Origin: JBDRLU01 sp043812795 | GTDB lineage: Bacteria > Chloroflexota > Dehalococcoidia > Dehalococcoidales > UBA2162 | Reading direction: 5' to 3' | Assembly (NCBI GenBank): GCA_043812795.1 | Contig: JBDRLU010000065.1 | Location: 1 to 20,039, forward strand | Length of the DNA: 20,039 nt | Shown: positions 6,170 to 14,455 of the stretch, in pieces | Numbering within the stretch: the first letter of the stretch is position 1 | How the letters are laid out: each line of letters opens with the position of its first letter | The notes under the pieces: generated by a model | Told to the model about the DNA's origin: nothing | The model's database searches: none | Seen by the model: the letters and a program-made list of their open reading frames with translations, nothing else | Program-made: the position numbers and the translations under genes

Positions 6170-9100
6170 TTGAAACCATCTAAAGTATTAATCATCGGTT
6201 CGGGCCCCATTATAATAGGGCAGGCGGCGGAATTCGACTATGCCGGTACGCAGGCGTGCAAGGGGATGCGCGAAGAAGGCGTGACCTCGGTGCTGGTAAA
6301 CTCCAATCCGGCCACCATCATGACCGATGAGGATATTGCCGATATCGTCTATATCGAACCGCTGACCGTAGAAATGATAACACGCATCATCGAACGGGAG
6401 CGGCCGGACGGCCTGCTGCCTACCCTCGGCGGACAGACCGGCCTCAACTTGGCCGTGGGCCTGGCCGATGCCGGTGTCCTGGATAAATACAATGTCCGCG
6501 TTCTGGGCACCCCTATCCAGACTATCCGCAACGCCGAAGACCGCGAGCTTTTCAAGGAACTTTTAATCAGCATCGGCGAGCCGGTGCCGCCCAGTGCCAC
6601 TGTGACTAACCTCGAAGAAGCCAGAAAAATAACCCGGGAAATCGGCCTGCCGGTCATCATCCGTCCGTCTTTTACCCTGGGGGGGACGGGTGGCGGCATG
6701 GCCCATACCTGGGAGGAACTGGAGGAAGTCGTCACCAACGGTCTGGCCTGCAGTCCCACCCACCAGGTACTCGTCGAGCAATCGGTGGCGGGCTGGAAAG
6801 AAATTGAATACGAAGTCATGCGTGACGCCGCCGATAACTGCATCACTGTCTGCAACATGGAGAACATCGACCCGATGGGCATCCACACCGGCGATAGCAT
6901 CGTCGTCGCTCCCAGCCAGACGCTGACCAACAAAGAGTACCAGATGCTGCGTACCGCCAGCCTCAAGATCATCCGGGCGCTGGGTATCGAGGGCGGCTGT
7001 AACATCCAGATGGCCCTCGACCCGAAGAGTGAGAAATACTACATCATCGAAGTCAATCCGCGGGTCAGCCGCAGCTCGGCTTTAGCCAGCAAAGCCACCG
7101 GCTATCCCATTGCCCGCGTCGCCTCTAAAATAGCCGTCGGCAAGCGGCTGGATGAAATACCCAACAAGGTCACCGGCAAAACGATGGCTTCCTTCGAGCC
7201 GGCACTCGACTATGTGGTCGTCAAAATCCCGCGCTGGCCTTTCGACAAGTTCGCTTCCGGCGACCGGATTATCGGCACCCAGATGAAGGCTACCGGCGAG
7301 GTGATGGCCATTGACCGCACTTTTGAAGCTGCTCTCCAGAAAGCCGTCCGCTCGCTGGAATTCGGTAAAAAATCGTTGCTCTGGGAAGACCGCCAGTGGC
7401 AACTGGGTAAAGAAATTAAAGATTTCCCGATGGAACCGACCGATATCAGGCTATGGGCTATCATGGCCGCCTTAAGGAGAGGCGTCACCACGGAACAAAT
7501 TGCCGACTGTACCAAAATAGACCTCTGGTTCCTGGCCAAATTACGGAACCTTGTCGATATGGAAAAGGAGCTACTGTCCAAGCCGCTGACGGCGGAACTC
7601 ATGCGCCAGGCCAAGCGCCTCGGCTTTTCCGACGAGCAGATTGGCACCCTGGCCGACCGTCTGCCGGAGCAGGTAAGAGAGCTGCGTCACCAATGGCACA
7701 TCCGCCCCGTCTATAAGATGGTGGACACCTGTGCTGCTGAGTTCGATGCCGCCACGCCTTATTTCTACAGCACCTACGAAGAGGAAAACGAGGCCACACC
7801 AATCAAAGAAAACAAAGCGGTAGTCATCGGCAGCGGGCCCATCCGCATCGGGCAGGGCATTGAATTCGATTATTGCAGCGTCCATTCCGCCTGGGCCTTG
7901 CAGAAAGCCGGCTACAAAAGCATCATGGTCAATTCCAACCCGGAAACCGTCTCCACCGACTTCGATACCAGCGACCGCCTCTACTTCGAAGCCCTGGATG
8001 AAGAAAGCCTGCGTGATATTCTGGAGAATGAAGGCGGCAACGACGGCGGGAAGGAGATTGCATCAGGCAACGGCCCGCCCTCAATCGTCCAGTTCGGCGG
8101 CCAGACGGCCATCAATCTGTCACAGCCGCTCTCCAGCATCGGCATGCCTCTGCTCGGCTCGAGCGCCGATGCCATCGATTTGGCCAGCGACCGCAGCCGG
8201 TTCGAGAACTTTTTGGGCAAACTCGGCATCCCCGAGCCGCCGGGGTCGGGTGTCGCCAATATCGATGAAGCCCTTAATGTCGCCAAGCTTATTGGCTACC
8301 CGGTACTGGTACGGCCGAGCTATGTCCTCGGCGGACGGGCGATGGAAATCGTCCATGACGCCAGCGAGCTTGCCCGCTACATGAGCCTGGCCATTGAACT
8401 GGATACCCGGCATCCCGTCCTGATTGATAAGTACCTGGAAGGGAAAGAATGCGAGGTGGACGCCGTCGGCGACGGGGAAACGGTCTTTATCCCCGGCGTC
8501 ATGCAGCACATCGAGCGGGCCGGCGTGCATAGTGGCGACTCGATGGCCATCTACCCCGGGATAAACCTGACCGACCAGGAAATCGAGACTATCGTGGACT
8601 ATACCGTCCGCATCGGTCTGGGCGTGAAGATTAAAGGCTTGATGAACGTCCAGTTCGTTATCATGCGCAGCGACGATTCCCAGTCAACGGTCTATGTCCT
8701 GGAAATGAACCCACGGGCCAGCCGTACCGTCCCCTTTATCTCTAAAGTCACCGGCGTGCCGCTGGTAAAAGTCGCCACCCAGGTAATGCTCGGCCGGAGC
8801 CTTAAAGAGCAAGGTTACGATACCGGGCTTTATCGTAAACAAAACCTGGTCGCCATCAAAGCCCCGGTTTTCTCGATGTCAAAACTGCTGGGCGTGGACA
8901 CCTACCTCGGCCCGGAGATGAAGTCCACCGGCGAGGTAATGGGCATCGACTACACTTTCGAGGCGGCTTTAGCCAAGGCATTACTCGCCGCCGGGCTGAT
9001 GCTGCCCCAGCAGGGAGCGATACTTTTCAGCGTGGCCGATAGGGACAAACCGGAAGCCCTACCCATCATCCGTAGGTTCGCTTCCATAGGCTATAAACTC

Positions 9101-9421
9101 TATGCCACCGAGGGCACTGCCGCCATGATTATGGCAGCCGGACTGCCGGTAAACATGATTACCAAGAGATTGAGCGAAGGTCACCCCAACGTGGTCGATG
9201 TCGTCAATGATGACATAGTAAACGGCGTGGTCAATACCATCACCGGCGGCCGTATCCCGTTACGGGACGGCTTCCAAATCCGCCGGGCGGCCGCCGAAAA
9301 GCGTATCCCCTGTTACACTTCGTTGGATACCATACGCGCCGTCGCCGACTCACTGGTCAATGGCAACCAGACCTATAATGCCCAGCCGTTACCCGACTAC
9401 CGGAACAAGGGGCCGGCGTGA
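6170..9421 (+). CDS. carB: Carbamoyl-phosphate synthase large subunit
   Basis: Makes carbamoyl phosphate from bicarbonate, ammonia (from CarA) and 2 ATP. 1083 residues, as expected (about 1070). It shows the internal duplication: VLIIGSGPIIIGQAAEFDYA near the N-terminus and VVIGSGPIRIGQGIEFDY in the second half, each followed by an ATP-grasp domain (first: RPSFTLGGTGGG; second: RPSYVLGGRAME). The C-terminal MGS-like domain (ATEGTAAMI) is the usual UMP allosteric site. A Gly/Asn-rich insertion of about 10 residues (NEGGNDGGKE) precedes VQFGGQT. The start is TTG 6170, with AAGGAG (6158-6163) 6 nt upstream inside the end of the GIY-YIG gene. It overlaps pyrK by GTGA. Confidence 0.96.
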   Translation: MKPSKVLIIGSGPIIIGQAAEFDYAGTQACKGMREEGVTSVLVNSNPATIMTDEDIADIVYIEPLTVEMITRIIERERPDGLLPTLGGQTGLNLAVGLADAGVLDKYNVRVLGTPIQTIRNAEDRELFKELLISIGEPVPPSATVTNLEEARKITREIGLPVIIRPSFTLGGTGGGMAHTWEELEEVVTNGLACSPTHQVLVEQSVAGWKEIEYEVMRDAADNCITVCNMENIDPMGIHTGDSIVVAPSQTLTNKEYQMLRTASLKIIRALGIEGGCNIQMALDPKSEKYYIIEVNPRVSRSSALASKATGYPIARVASKIAVGKRLDEIPNKVTGKTMASFEPALDYVVVKIPRWPFDKFASGDRIIGTQMKATGEVMAIDRTFEAALQKAVRSLEFGKKSLLWEDRQWQLGKEIKDFPMEPTDIRLWAIMAALRRGVTTEQIADCTKIDLWFLAKLRNLVDMEKELLSKPLTAELMRQAKRLGFSDEQIGTLADRLPEQVRELRHQWHIRPVYKMVDTCAAEFDAATPYFYSTYEEENEATPIKENKAVVIGSGPIRIGQGIEFDYCSVHSAWALQKAGYKSIMVNSNPETVSTDFDTSDRLYFEALDEESLRDILENEGGNDGGKEIASGNGPPSIVQFGGQTAINLSQPLSSIGMPLLGSSADAIDLASDRSRFENFLGKLGIPEPPGSGVANIDEALNVAKLIGYPVLVRPSYVLGGRAMEIVHDASELARYMSLAIELDTRHPVLIDKYLEGKECEVDAVGDGETVFIPGVMQHIERAGVHSGDSMAIYPGINLTDQEIETIVDYTVRIGLGVKIKGLMNVQFVIMRSDDSQSTVYVLEMNPRASRTVPFISKVTGVPLVKVATQVMLGRSLKEQGYDTGLYRKQNLVAIKAPVFSMSKLLGVDTYLGPEMKSTGEVMGIDYTFEAALAKALLAAGLMLPQQGAILFSVADRDKPEALPIIRRFASIGYKLYATEGTAAMIMAAGLPVNMITKRLSEGHPNVVDVVNDDIVNGVVNTITGGRIPLRDGFQIRRAAAEKRIPCYTSLDTIRAVADSLVNGNQTYNAQPLPDYRNKGPA

Positions 9422-10227
9422 AACAGGTCATCGCCTCGGTAACGCAGAACCGGAAAATTTTACCTCAATGCGGGCGTGAGCGCGCCCGCACCATGCTGCA
9501 GAGCCGGATAATCGGGCTAAAATGCCCGCAAATAGCCCGGGAAGCGAAACCGGGACAATACGTCATGGTACGCTGCGGGAATTGCACATTACCCCGCCCG
9601 TTCAGCCTCCATGGCACCACCCCTGACGGCGAAATAACGCTGTACTACGCGGTATGGGAAGACGGTAAGGGCACAGACTGGCTATCGCGGCGTCACAAAG
9701 GTGATTCTATCGAGGTAATAGGGCCACTGGGCAACGGTTTCACCATTAATGCCAAGAGTAAGCAGTTACTGCTGGTGGCCGGCGGTATCGGCATTGCCCC
9801 CATGTCTTTTCTGGCGCAGGCAGTCATCGTGAAAGGACACTCGGTAACCTTACTCGTAGGGGCACAGACGACTACCCAGCTTTATCCCAGGTCGCTTCTC
9901 CCCAAAGAAGCGAAGCTGGTACCGGCTACCGATGACGGTACCGCTGGTAAGAAAGGTAGAGTCACCGACCTTTTACCCGATTTCGTCGACCAGGCCGACC
10001 AGGTTTTCTCCTGCGGCCCGATGGCCATGTACCAGGATATGCACGCCCGAAGAAAACAACTGTTGAAAGATAAGCCGGTACAGGTCTCACTGGAAGTGAG
10101 GATGGGATGCGGGCGGGGTGTCTGCTACGGCTGCACCATTAAGACAAAAAGCGGGTTGAAAATGGTCTGTCAGGATGGGCCGGTCTTCGACCTGGACGAA
10201 GTCCGCTGGGACGAACCGCTTTGTTGA
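9418..10227 (+). CDS. pyrK: Dihydroorotate dehydrogenase B electron-transfer subunit PyrK
   Basis: FAD and [2Fe-2S] protein that passes electrons from dihydroorotate (via PyrDB) to NAD+. 269 residues. Seen: RPFSLH (FAD binding), LLLVAGGIGIAPM (NAD-binding nucleotide loop), CGPMAMY, and the C-terminal iron-sulfur motif C231-x4-C236-x2-C239-x11-C251, the PyrK pattern. Starts with GTG in a GTGA overlap with carB. The first ~25 residues are unusually basic and longer than common PyrK N-termini; an internal ATG at the MLQSRIIG segment is a possible alternative start. The partner pyrD is not in the window. Last gene of the pyr operon. Confidence 0.93.
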   Translation: MKQVIASVTQNRKILPQCGRERARTMLQSRIIGLKCPQIAREAKPGQYVMVRCGNCTLPRPFSLHGTTPDGEITLYYAVWEDGKGTDWLSRRHKGDSIEVIGPLGNGFTINAKSKQLLLVAGGIGIAPMSFLAQAVIVKGHSVTLLVGAQTTTQLYPRSLLPKEAKLVPATDDGTAGKKGRVTDLLPDFVDQADQVFSCGPMAMYQDMHARRKQLLKDKPVQVSLEVRMGCGRGVCYGCTIKTKSGLKMVCQDGPVFDLDEVRWDEPLC

Positions 10228-10305
10228 GGGTCGATGATTCAAAATTGAAAGACTCTACAATTTCATTACTACGAAAATAGGCTGTTACGACAGCAGGAAA
10301 ACGCC

Positions 10306-10421
10306 CATCCCCCTGCCCCCTTCCCGTGGGAAGGGGGTAAGTAAAAAAGAGAGGGGGCTTTTGCCCCCTCTCTTAAATCTCTTCCCCTTCTCCTGCTAGG
10401 AGAAGGGGATTTAAGGGGATG
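10306..10421. repeat. Cluster of three palindromes, repeat copy D (after pyrK)
   Basis: The 237-nt pyrK-ABC gap holds three perfect or near-perfect palindromes: CCCCCTTCCCGTGGGAAGGGGG (10316-10337); a 12-bp stem AAGAGAGGGGGC/GCCCCCTCTCTT with a TTTT loop (10347-10374); and CCCCTTCTCC/GGAGAAGGGG with a 5-nt loop (10384-10408). The whole is bounded by CATCCCC (10306-10312) and GGGGATG (10415-10421). It resembles copies A-C in its C/T-rich arm, AAG/GGG-rich arm design but has different ends. It may end the pyr transcript, but none of the stems has a proper T tract. Confidence 0.65.
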
Positions 10422-10464
10422 AGGTGTATGCGATACGGGAAAGTGGGACAAAACAGGAGAATAA

Positions 10465-11382
10465 TTGGCCGTCATTGAAGCCCATGAGCTGACCCGGAAA
10501 TTCGGCAAAAACGTCGCTCTGGAAAACCTGGACCTGGAGGTAGCCGAAGGAGAGGTGCTGGGCTTCCTCGGCCCGAACGGAGCCGGTAAAACGACCACCA
10601 TCCGCCTGCTCTCCGGCATCATCGCCCCCACTTTCGGCTACGCCATGGTCGCCGGCTGGCGCGCCGATAAAGACCCCGAGCCGCTCCATGAAGTCATCGG
10701 CCTGCTGACCGAGACGCCCGGTTTCTATAATTACCTCAGTGCCCGCCGTAATCTGGAATACTTTGCCGGCTTCTACCACGCTATCAATATTCCCCACCAG
10801 ACCGAAAAGTACCTCAAAATGATGGGACTCTGGGAGCGAAGAGAAAGCAAAGTGGGCACTTTTTCCAAGGGTATGAAACAGCGGCTGTCCCTTGTCCGGG
10901 CACTGCTCCACGAGCCGAAGGTACTCTTTCTCGACGAGCCGACGGCCGGCCTCGACCCGGAAGCCGCCCACGAGGTCAGAGGACTTATCAAGACTCTGGG
11001 AGAGGAGGGCCGTACCATCTTTCTTTCCACTCATAACCTCACCGAAGCCGAGCTGCTCTGCCACCGCATCGCCATTATCCGCACCGAGCTTTTAGCCCTG
11101 GATACTCCCCATAACCTGCGCCAGCGGTTGCTCCGTCGCGAGGTAGCCGTCCAGCTTGAATCTCTCCCCACACAGATTATGGAAATGGTAGGCCAACTGC
11201 CCTTCGTCGAGCAGGCGAGGCAGGATGGCAACCGTCTCATGGTGGTATTAAAGGATACGGAAAGCAACCGGCCGGAACTGGTGCAGTGCATTGTTGAAGC
11301 CGGCGGCCGGGTAATGGCCGTCACGGAAGACCAGCCTTCCCTCGAGGAGATTTATTTAAGCCTCGTCAGGGAGAAGCCATGA
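10465..11382 (+). CDS. ABC-2 type transporter ATP-binding protein
   Basis: 305 residues. Nucleotide-binding domain of an ABC exporter in the cytoplasm: Walker A GPNGAGKTT (36-44), signature FSKGMKQRL (133-141, the degenerate form common in ABC-2 exporters), Walker B VLFLDEP (153-159), and switch His in LSTHN. The Q-loop position reads LLTETPGFY, lacking the usual Gln. A ~90-residue C-terminal domain (after LDTPHNLRQRL) is typical of drug/Nat-type ABC-2 ATPases. The start is TTG 10465, with AGGAG 5 nt upstream, and it gives AVIEAHELTRKFGK, a normal N-terminus. It overlaps the permease by ATGA. The substrate is unknown. Confidence 0.9.
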   Translation: MAVIEAHELTRKFGKNVALENLDLEVAEGEVLGFLGPNGAGKTTTIRLLSGIIAPTFGYAMVAGWRADKDPEPLHEVIGLLTETPGFYNYLSARRNLEYFAGFYHAINIPHQTEKYLKMMGLWERRESKVGTFSKGMKQRLSLVRALLHEPKVLFLDEPTAGLDPEAAHEVRGLIKTLGEEGRTIFLSTHNLTEAELLCHRIAIIRTELLALDTPHNLRQRLLRREVAVQLESLPTQIMEMVGQLPFVEQARQDGNRLMVVLKDTESNRPELVQCIVEAGGRVMAVTEDQPSLEEIYLSLVREKP

Positions 11383-12191
11383 CCAGAAGACGGATAAACA
11401 ATATCTTGCGTAAAGAGTGGCGGGTGATGGCCAGCGACCTGAATACGTTGTTTCTGGTCACGCTGCTGCCTTTTCTGATTGTCGGGCAGGCAATATTGTA
11501 CATCTGGCTCACCGAACGTTTCGGCGGGACGTCAATTCTGGCCAGTCCGTTCTTTCAAAGTACGCTGTCCAAACTAACGCAGGCCATCCCTGCTACCACC
11601 GGACTGCCCCCGATGGAACAGCTTCAAGTAATTTTGCTCACCCAATTCAACTTTTTCCTGCTGCTCATCCCGACGATGATTGCCATCAGCATGGCGACGT
11701 ACAGCATTGTCGATGAGAAAGTATCGGGCAGCCTGGAGGCATTGCTGGCGACGCCGGTGAGAACGTGGGAACTACTGTTGGGTAAAGCTCTGGCCGGGGC
11801 AATACCGGCCTTAATAATGACCTGGCTCTGCGGCGGGGTCTTTCTTCTGGCCGTGGTTGGGCTGGGGTGGGGCAATCTGGTAGGCGTCGTACTGACTCCC
11901 GCCTGGTACCTTTCCCTCTTTTTGCTGACACCGGCCGTCGCCATGCTCAGCTTCATGCTCGGAGTTATCGGCTCTTCACGGGCGAAAGACGCCAAAAATG
12001 CCCAGAATATCGTCGTAATCATCATTCTACCGGTGTTCTTCCTTATTGCCGCCCAGGTTGCCGGGTTGGTCTGGTTTACCCCACTGCTGACTCTCCTACT
12101 GGCCTTAGTCCTGTGCCTGGTAGATTATTTCGTCCTGCGGATGGCCGTCGCTCTTTTCCAGCGAGAGTCGATTGTGGTCAAGTGGCGGTAG
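11379..12191 (+). CDS. ABC-2 type transporter permease
   Basis: 270 residues with about six hydrophobic segments: near residues 20-43, 85-112, 128-160, 165-196, 205-230 and 232-258. After the second segment comes DEKVSGSLEALLATPVRTWELLLGK in two parts: the E-K-x-x-G-x-L-E-x-L-L-x-x-P-V pattern that couples ABC-2 permeases to their ATPase. It forms an inner-membrane exporter with the upstream ATPase, with which it overlaps by 4 nt. The first large loop (residues 44-80, containing FQSTLSKLTQA) would be extracytoplasmic. The cargo cannot be inferred. Confidence 0.88.
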   Translation: MTRRRINNILRKEWRVMASDLNTLFLVTLLPFLIVGQAILYIWLTERFGGTSILASPFFQSTLSKLTQAIPATTGLPPMEQLQVILLTQFNFFLLLIPTMIAISMATYSIVDEKVSGSLEALLATPVRTWELLLGKALAGAIPALIMTWLCGGVFLLAVVGLGWGNLVGVVLTPAWYLSLFLLTPAVAMLSFMLGVIGSSRAKDAKNAQNIVVIIILPVFFLIAAQVAGLVWFTPLLTLLLALVLCLVDYFVLRMAVALFQRESIVVKWR

Positions 12192-12209
12192 AAAGCACGG
12201 AGGTAAATC

Positions 12210-12629
12210 ATGGCCGTCGTCACTAAAGAAATCAGCCTACACACGAGAGGGAATTGCGATATTGTCGATATCACTCCCCAGGTGGCACGGGAAGTGGGCG
12301 GAGCCAGCGTCGATAACGGAATAGTCACCGTATTTGTGTCCGGCTCCACGGCCGGGTTGACCACCATTGAGGCCGAACCCGGGCTGCTCACCGACTTCAA
12401 GGCGATGTGGGAACGCCTTATCCCTCAGAATCTCCCCTATGAACACGACCGCGCCTGGCACGATGGCAACGGCCACTCTCACGTCCGCGCTTCGCTTCTC
12501 GGTCCTTCGCTAGTGGTTCCGTTTAATAGCAAAAAATTGGACTTAGGTACATGGCAGCAAATCGTCCTGGTCGATTTCGATAATCGGCCACGGAGCCGAC
12601 GGCTCGTTTTACAGATTTTGGGTGAGTAA
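12210..12629 (+). CDS. YjbQ / UPF0047 family protein
   Basis: 139 residues, the normal length for the family. Conserved landmarks: DNGIVTVFVSGSTAGLTTIE, WHDGNGHSHVRASLLGPS with the conserved His residues, and LGTWQQIVLVDFDNRPRSR near the C-terminus. Members are trimeric with a metal-like His cluster and can replace thiamine phosphate synthase in E. coli tests; the physiological role remains unsettled. ATG 12210 has GGAGG 7 nt upstream, 18 nt after the permease stop, so it may be cotranscribed with the exporter. Confidence 0.9.
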   Translation: MAVVTKEISLHTRGNCDIVDITPQVAREVGGASVDNGIVTVFVSGSTAGLTTIEAEPGLLTDFKAMWERLIPQNLPYEHDRAWHDGNGHSHVRASLLGPSLVVPFNSKKLDLGTWQQIVLVDFDNRPRSRRLVLQILGE

Positions 12630-12636
12630 TTTGAGC

Positions 12637-12666
12637 TTGACATCAATCCAAATCTCCACCTATAAT
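12637..12666 (+). promoter_or_regulatory. Consensus sigma70 promoter for the desulforedoxin-like pair
   Basis: A perfect TTGACA (12637-12642) and a perfect TATAAT (12661-12666) are separated by 18 bp, 46 bp before the first small gene. This is the strongest promoter in the window and implies high, probably constitutive expression of the two small redox proteins independent of yjbQ. Confidence 0.85.
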
Positions 12667-12711
12667 AACTAACTTGGTTGCACAAAAATATTAGTAAGGC
12701 GGTGCTAAAGA

Positions 12712-12831
12712 ATGGCAAACCAGATAGGTAAAAGGTATATCTGCCCGAAATGCGGTGCCGAGGTTATCGTTACCAAGGGTGGCAACGGTACTGTGAAGCA
12801 CTGTGGCCAACCAATGCAAATAAAGCAATAA
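12712..12831 (+). CDS. Desulforedoxin-like mini-protein with a Cys3-His site
   Basis: 39 codons: it begins MANQIGKRYICPKCG and ends HCGQPMQIKQ. The layout matches desulforedoxin and the N-terminal domain of desulfoferrodoxin: C11-x2-C14, a glycine-rich turn (GGNG), then the paired-ligand position. Here the pair is H30-C31 instead of Cys-Cys, so a metal site would have three Cys and possibly one His. Desulforedoxins are small homodimeric Fe(Cys)4 electron carriers of anaerobes. It is driven by the consensus promoter upstream; the ribosome binding site is modest (GGTG about 7 nt before ATG). Its paralogue follows after 22 nt. A zinc-binding role is the alternative. Confidence 0.8.
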   Translation: MANQIGKRYICPKCGAEVIVTKGGNGTVKHCGQPMQIKQ

Positions 12832-12853
12832 GTACTTAAAGGAGGCTCGTTCT

Positions 12854-12997
12854 GTGGCAACTCAGCTAGGCAAGAGATATCGCTGCGAAGTCTGTGGTAC
12901 GGAAGTACTCTGCGTAAAGGCCGGAGACGGCCCGATGGTCTGCTGTGAAAAAGAAATGCAATTACAGCAGCCTAAGCCCGTCCCATCCTCGGATTAA
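12854..12997 (+). CDS. Desulforedoxin-like mini-protein (canonical four-Cys site)
   Basis: 47 codons from GTG 12854, with a full AAAGGAGG (12838-12845) 8 nt upstream. C11-x2-C14 and C30-C31 reproduce the desulforedoxin Fe(Cys)4 spacing; C20 is an additional Cys. Residues 3-17 align closely with the preceding gene (TQLGKRYRCEVCGTE against NQIGKRYICPKCGAE), so the pair arose by tandem duplication. A Pro-rich tail (QQPKPVPSSD) extends it beyond the usual ~37 residues. Likely a cytoplasmic rubredoxin-like electron carrier, perhaps for superoxide or peroxide reduction; no partner such as rubrerythrin or desulfoferrodoxin is nearby. Confidence 0.85.
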   Translation: MATQLGKRYRCEVCGTEVLCVKAGDGPMVCCEKEMQLQQPKPVPSSD

Positions 12998-13033
12998 AAA
13001 CTTTATACCGGCATAAAACCATATTATTGCCCC

Positions 13034-13084
13034 AAAAGCTCAGAAAAAGTGGTCTCACGTTTTGAGACGCTCACCTGAGCTTTT
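13034..13084. terminator. Bidirectional terminator hairpin between convergent units
   Basis: AAAAGCTCAG (13034-13043) pairs perfectly with CTGAGCTTTT (13075-13084). An inner GTCTCA/TGAGAC stem flanked by GTG/CAC fills the loop. On both strands the outer stem ends in a T run, suiting termination of the small redox genes (+) and of the MFS gene whose stop is at 13092 (-). Confidence 0.75.
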
Positions 13085-13091
13085 CTTATGC

Positions 13092-14373
13092 TCACCCTAT
13101 CGTCCGCTTAACCGCAACAGCCCGTTTAGGGCCAGCGGGTGGCCTGGCTAAGAGCACCAGGGGAATACCGGGAATTGTAATCAGGGCAAGCAGCAACCAG
13201 GCCAGGTGATAGCTCCTGGAAGTATCGAAAACCCAGCCGGCAAAGACCGGACTGACCATGCCTGATACTATCCCGGCGACAGACATAATGCCCATGATGG
13301 CTCCGAAGGCTCTGGTACCGAAAAAATCTGCCTGTATTGCCGGCCTCAGCGGCATGAAGCCGCCAAAACCAGGCCCGTAGGTGAATATGAAAGGAATAAT
13401 AAGCCAGACCGTATTCGCCCCCACATAGGCAAAAATAAAGGTACCAATGGTCTGTAGCGCCAGCGCGGCCGCAAGCAGATACCTCTTATCCACAAAATCG
13501 CCCAGAAAGCCAAAGCCCAACCTGCCCAAAAGGCTGCAGAGGGTCGAGCCGGTAACGACCATAGCGGCTAAAGCTGCCGATATATTCACACTCTCCAGAA
13601 AAGGGACCGTATGTGCCGAAACGGCAGCATATCCGGTACTTTCGACCAGAACGACACCCGATAATATCCAGAAGACCGGCGTCCTGAAGGCAGCTTTGAG
13701 CGTGAATCCACCGGCCGTCGATTCCCGTTTTACTTTCTCCCCCGGCGAGTTACTGTCTTCTGATAACACTGCCGGGGCACTCCTTTCATCCCCATCGGGG
13801 AAGAGGCCGTAGTCGGCGGGTTTATGCCTGATGACAAGACTCAGCGGACTACCGACGACGAGTGAAACGACACCGATAATGGCCAGCGTTTCTCTCCAGC
13901 CGAGGTTACTGATACCCGCCTGCAGCAACGGGACTAATACCCCACTCGCCCCATAGCCGACAAAACCAATGGTCATCGCCCGGCTCCGCTTTTTGACAAA
14001 CCAGTTAGCGATAGCCGTCGTTACCGGCACAAATGTACCGAAGCTCATGCCCAGAGCAATAAGTACGAATGTACCATAGAACGCCCATAATGAATTGATA
14101 CGACTGGCCAGGAAAAAACCCAGGCCGGCTACCGACCAGCCGAAGATAAGGAGCTTTCTGACCCCGAACTTATCAATCAAGATACCGACCAGCGGACTCA
14201 TAATCCCCTGCTCGACGCCCTTGAGAGAAAACATGATAGAGGTAAACCGCGGCTGTCCAGCCGAAGGTCTCTCTGATGGGATTAAAGAAAACGGTAAAGC
14301 CGTAAACTAATGTGCCACCGGCAACGAAATTGAGCAGAGTACCGGCCAGTACCACCCACCAGCCATAAAAAAT
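13092..14373 (-). pseudogene. MFS transporter with a +1 frameshift near its N-terminus
   Basis: The body (from MFSLKGVEQGIMSPLVG onward, to the stop at 13092) is a 12-helix-type MFS carrier of the same YYGW group as the MFS gene at 15775-17061, sharing LIDKFGVRK, WFVKKRSRA and FDTSRSYHLAW. The missing first segment (FYGWW, GTLLNFVAGGTLVYG, PIRETFGWTAA) lies just upstream in another frame. Removing one G at about 14247-14251 joins them as GWTAA-FTSIMFSLKG, a normal first-loop sequence. No ATG precedes FYGWW in frame; GTG 14355 or an ATT near 14373 are the only candidates. Either a decaying gene or a one-base sequence error. Probably an organic-anion transporter when intact. Confidence 0.75.
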
Positions 14374-14455
14374 CTTCTTTCTAGTTTGCGTAGCCTTTGG
14401 TCTCTGCGTAACTGCAAATCCTTTCTGCCTTTACCTAACCTGATTTCACGATGGT

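Noticed and set aside
10347..10374. Rho-independent terminator after pyrK
   Set aside because: Strong 12-bp stem but followed by AAATCTCTTCC rather than a T run, and part of a repeat cluster; not called a terminator.
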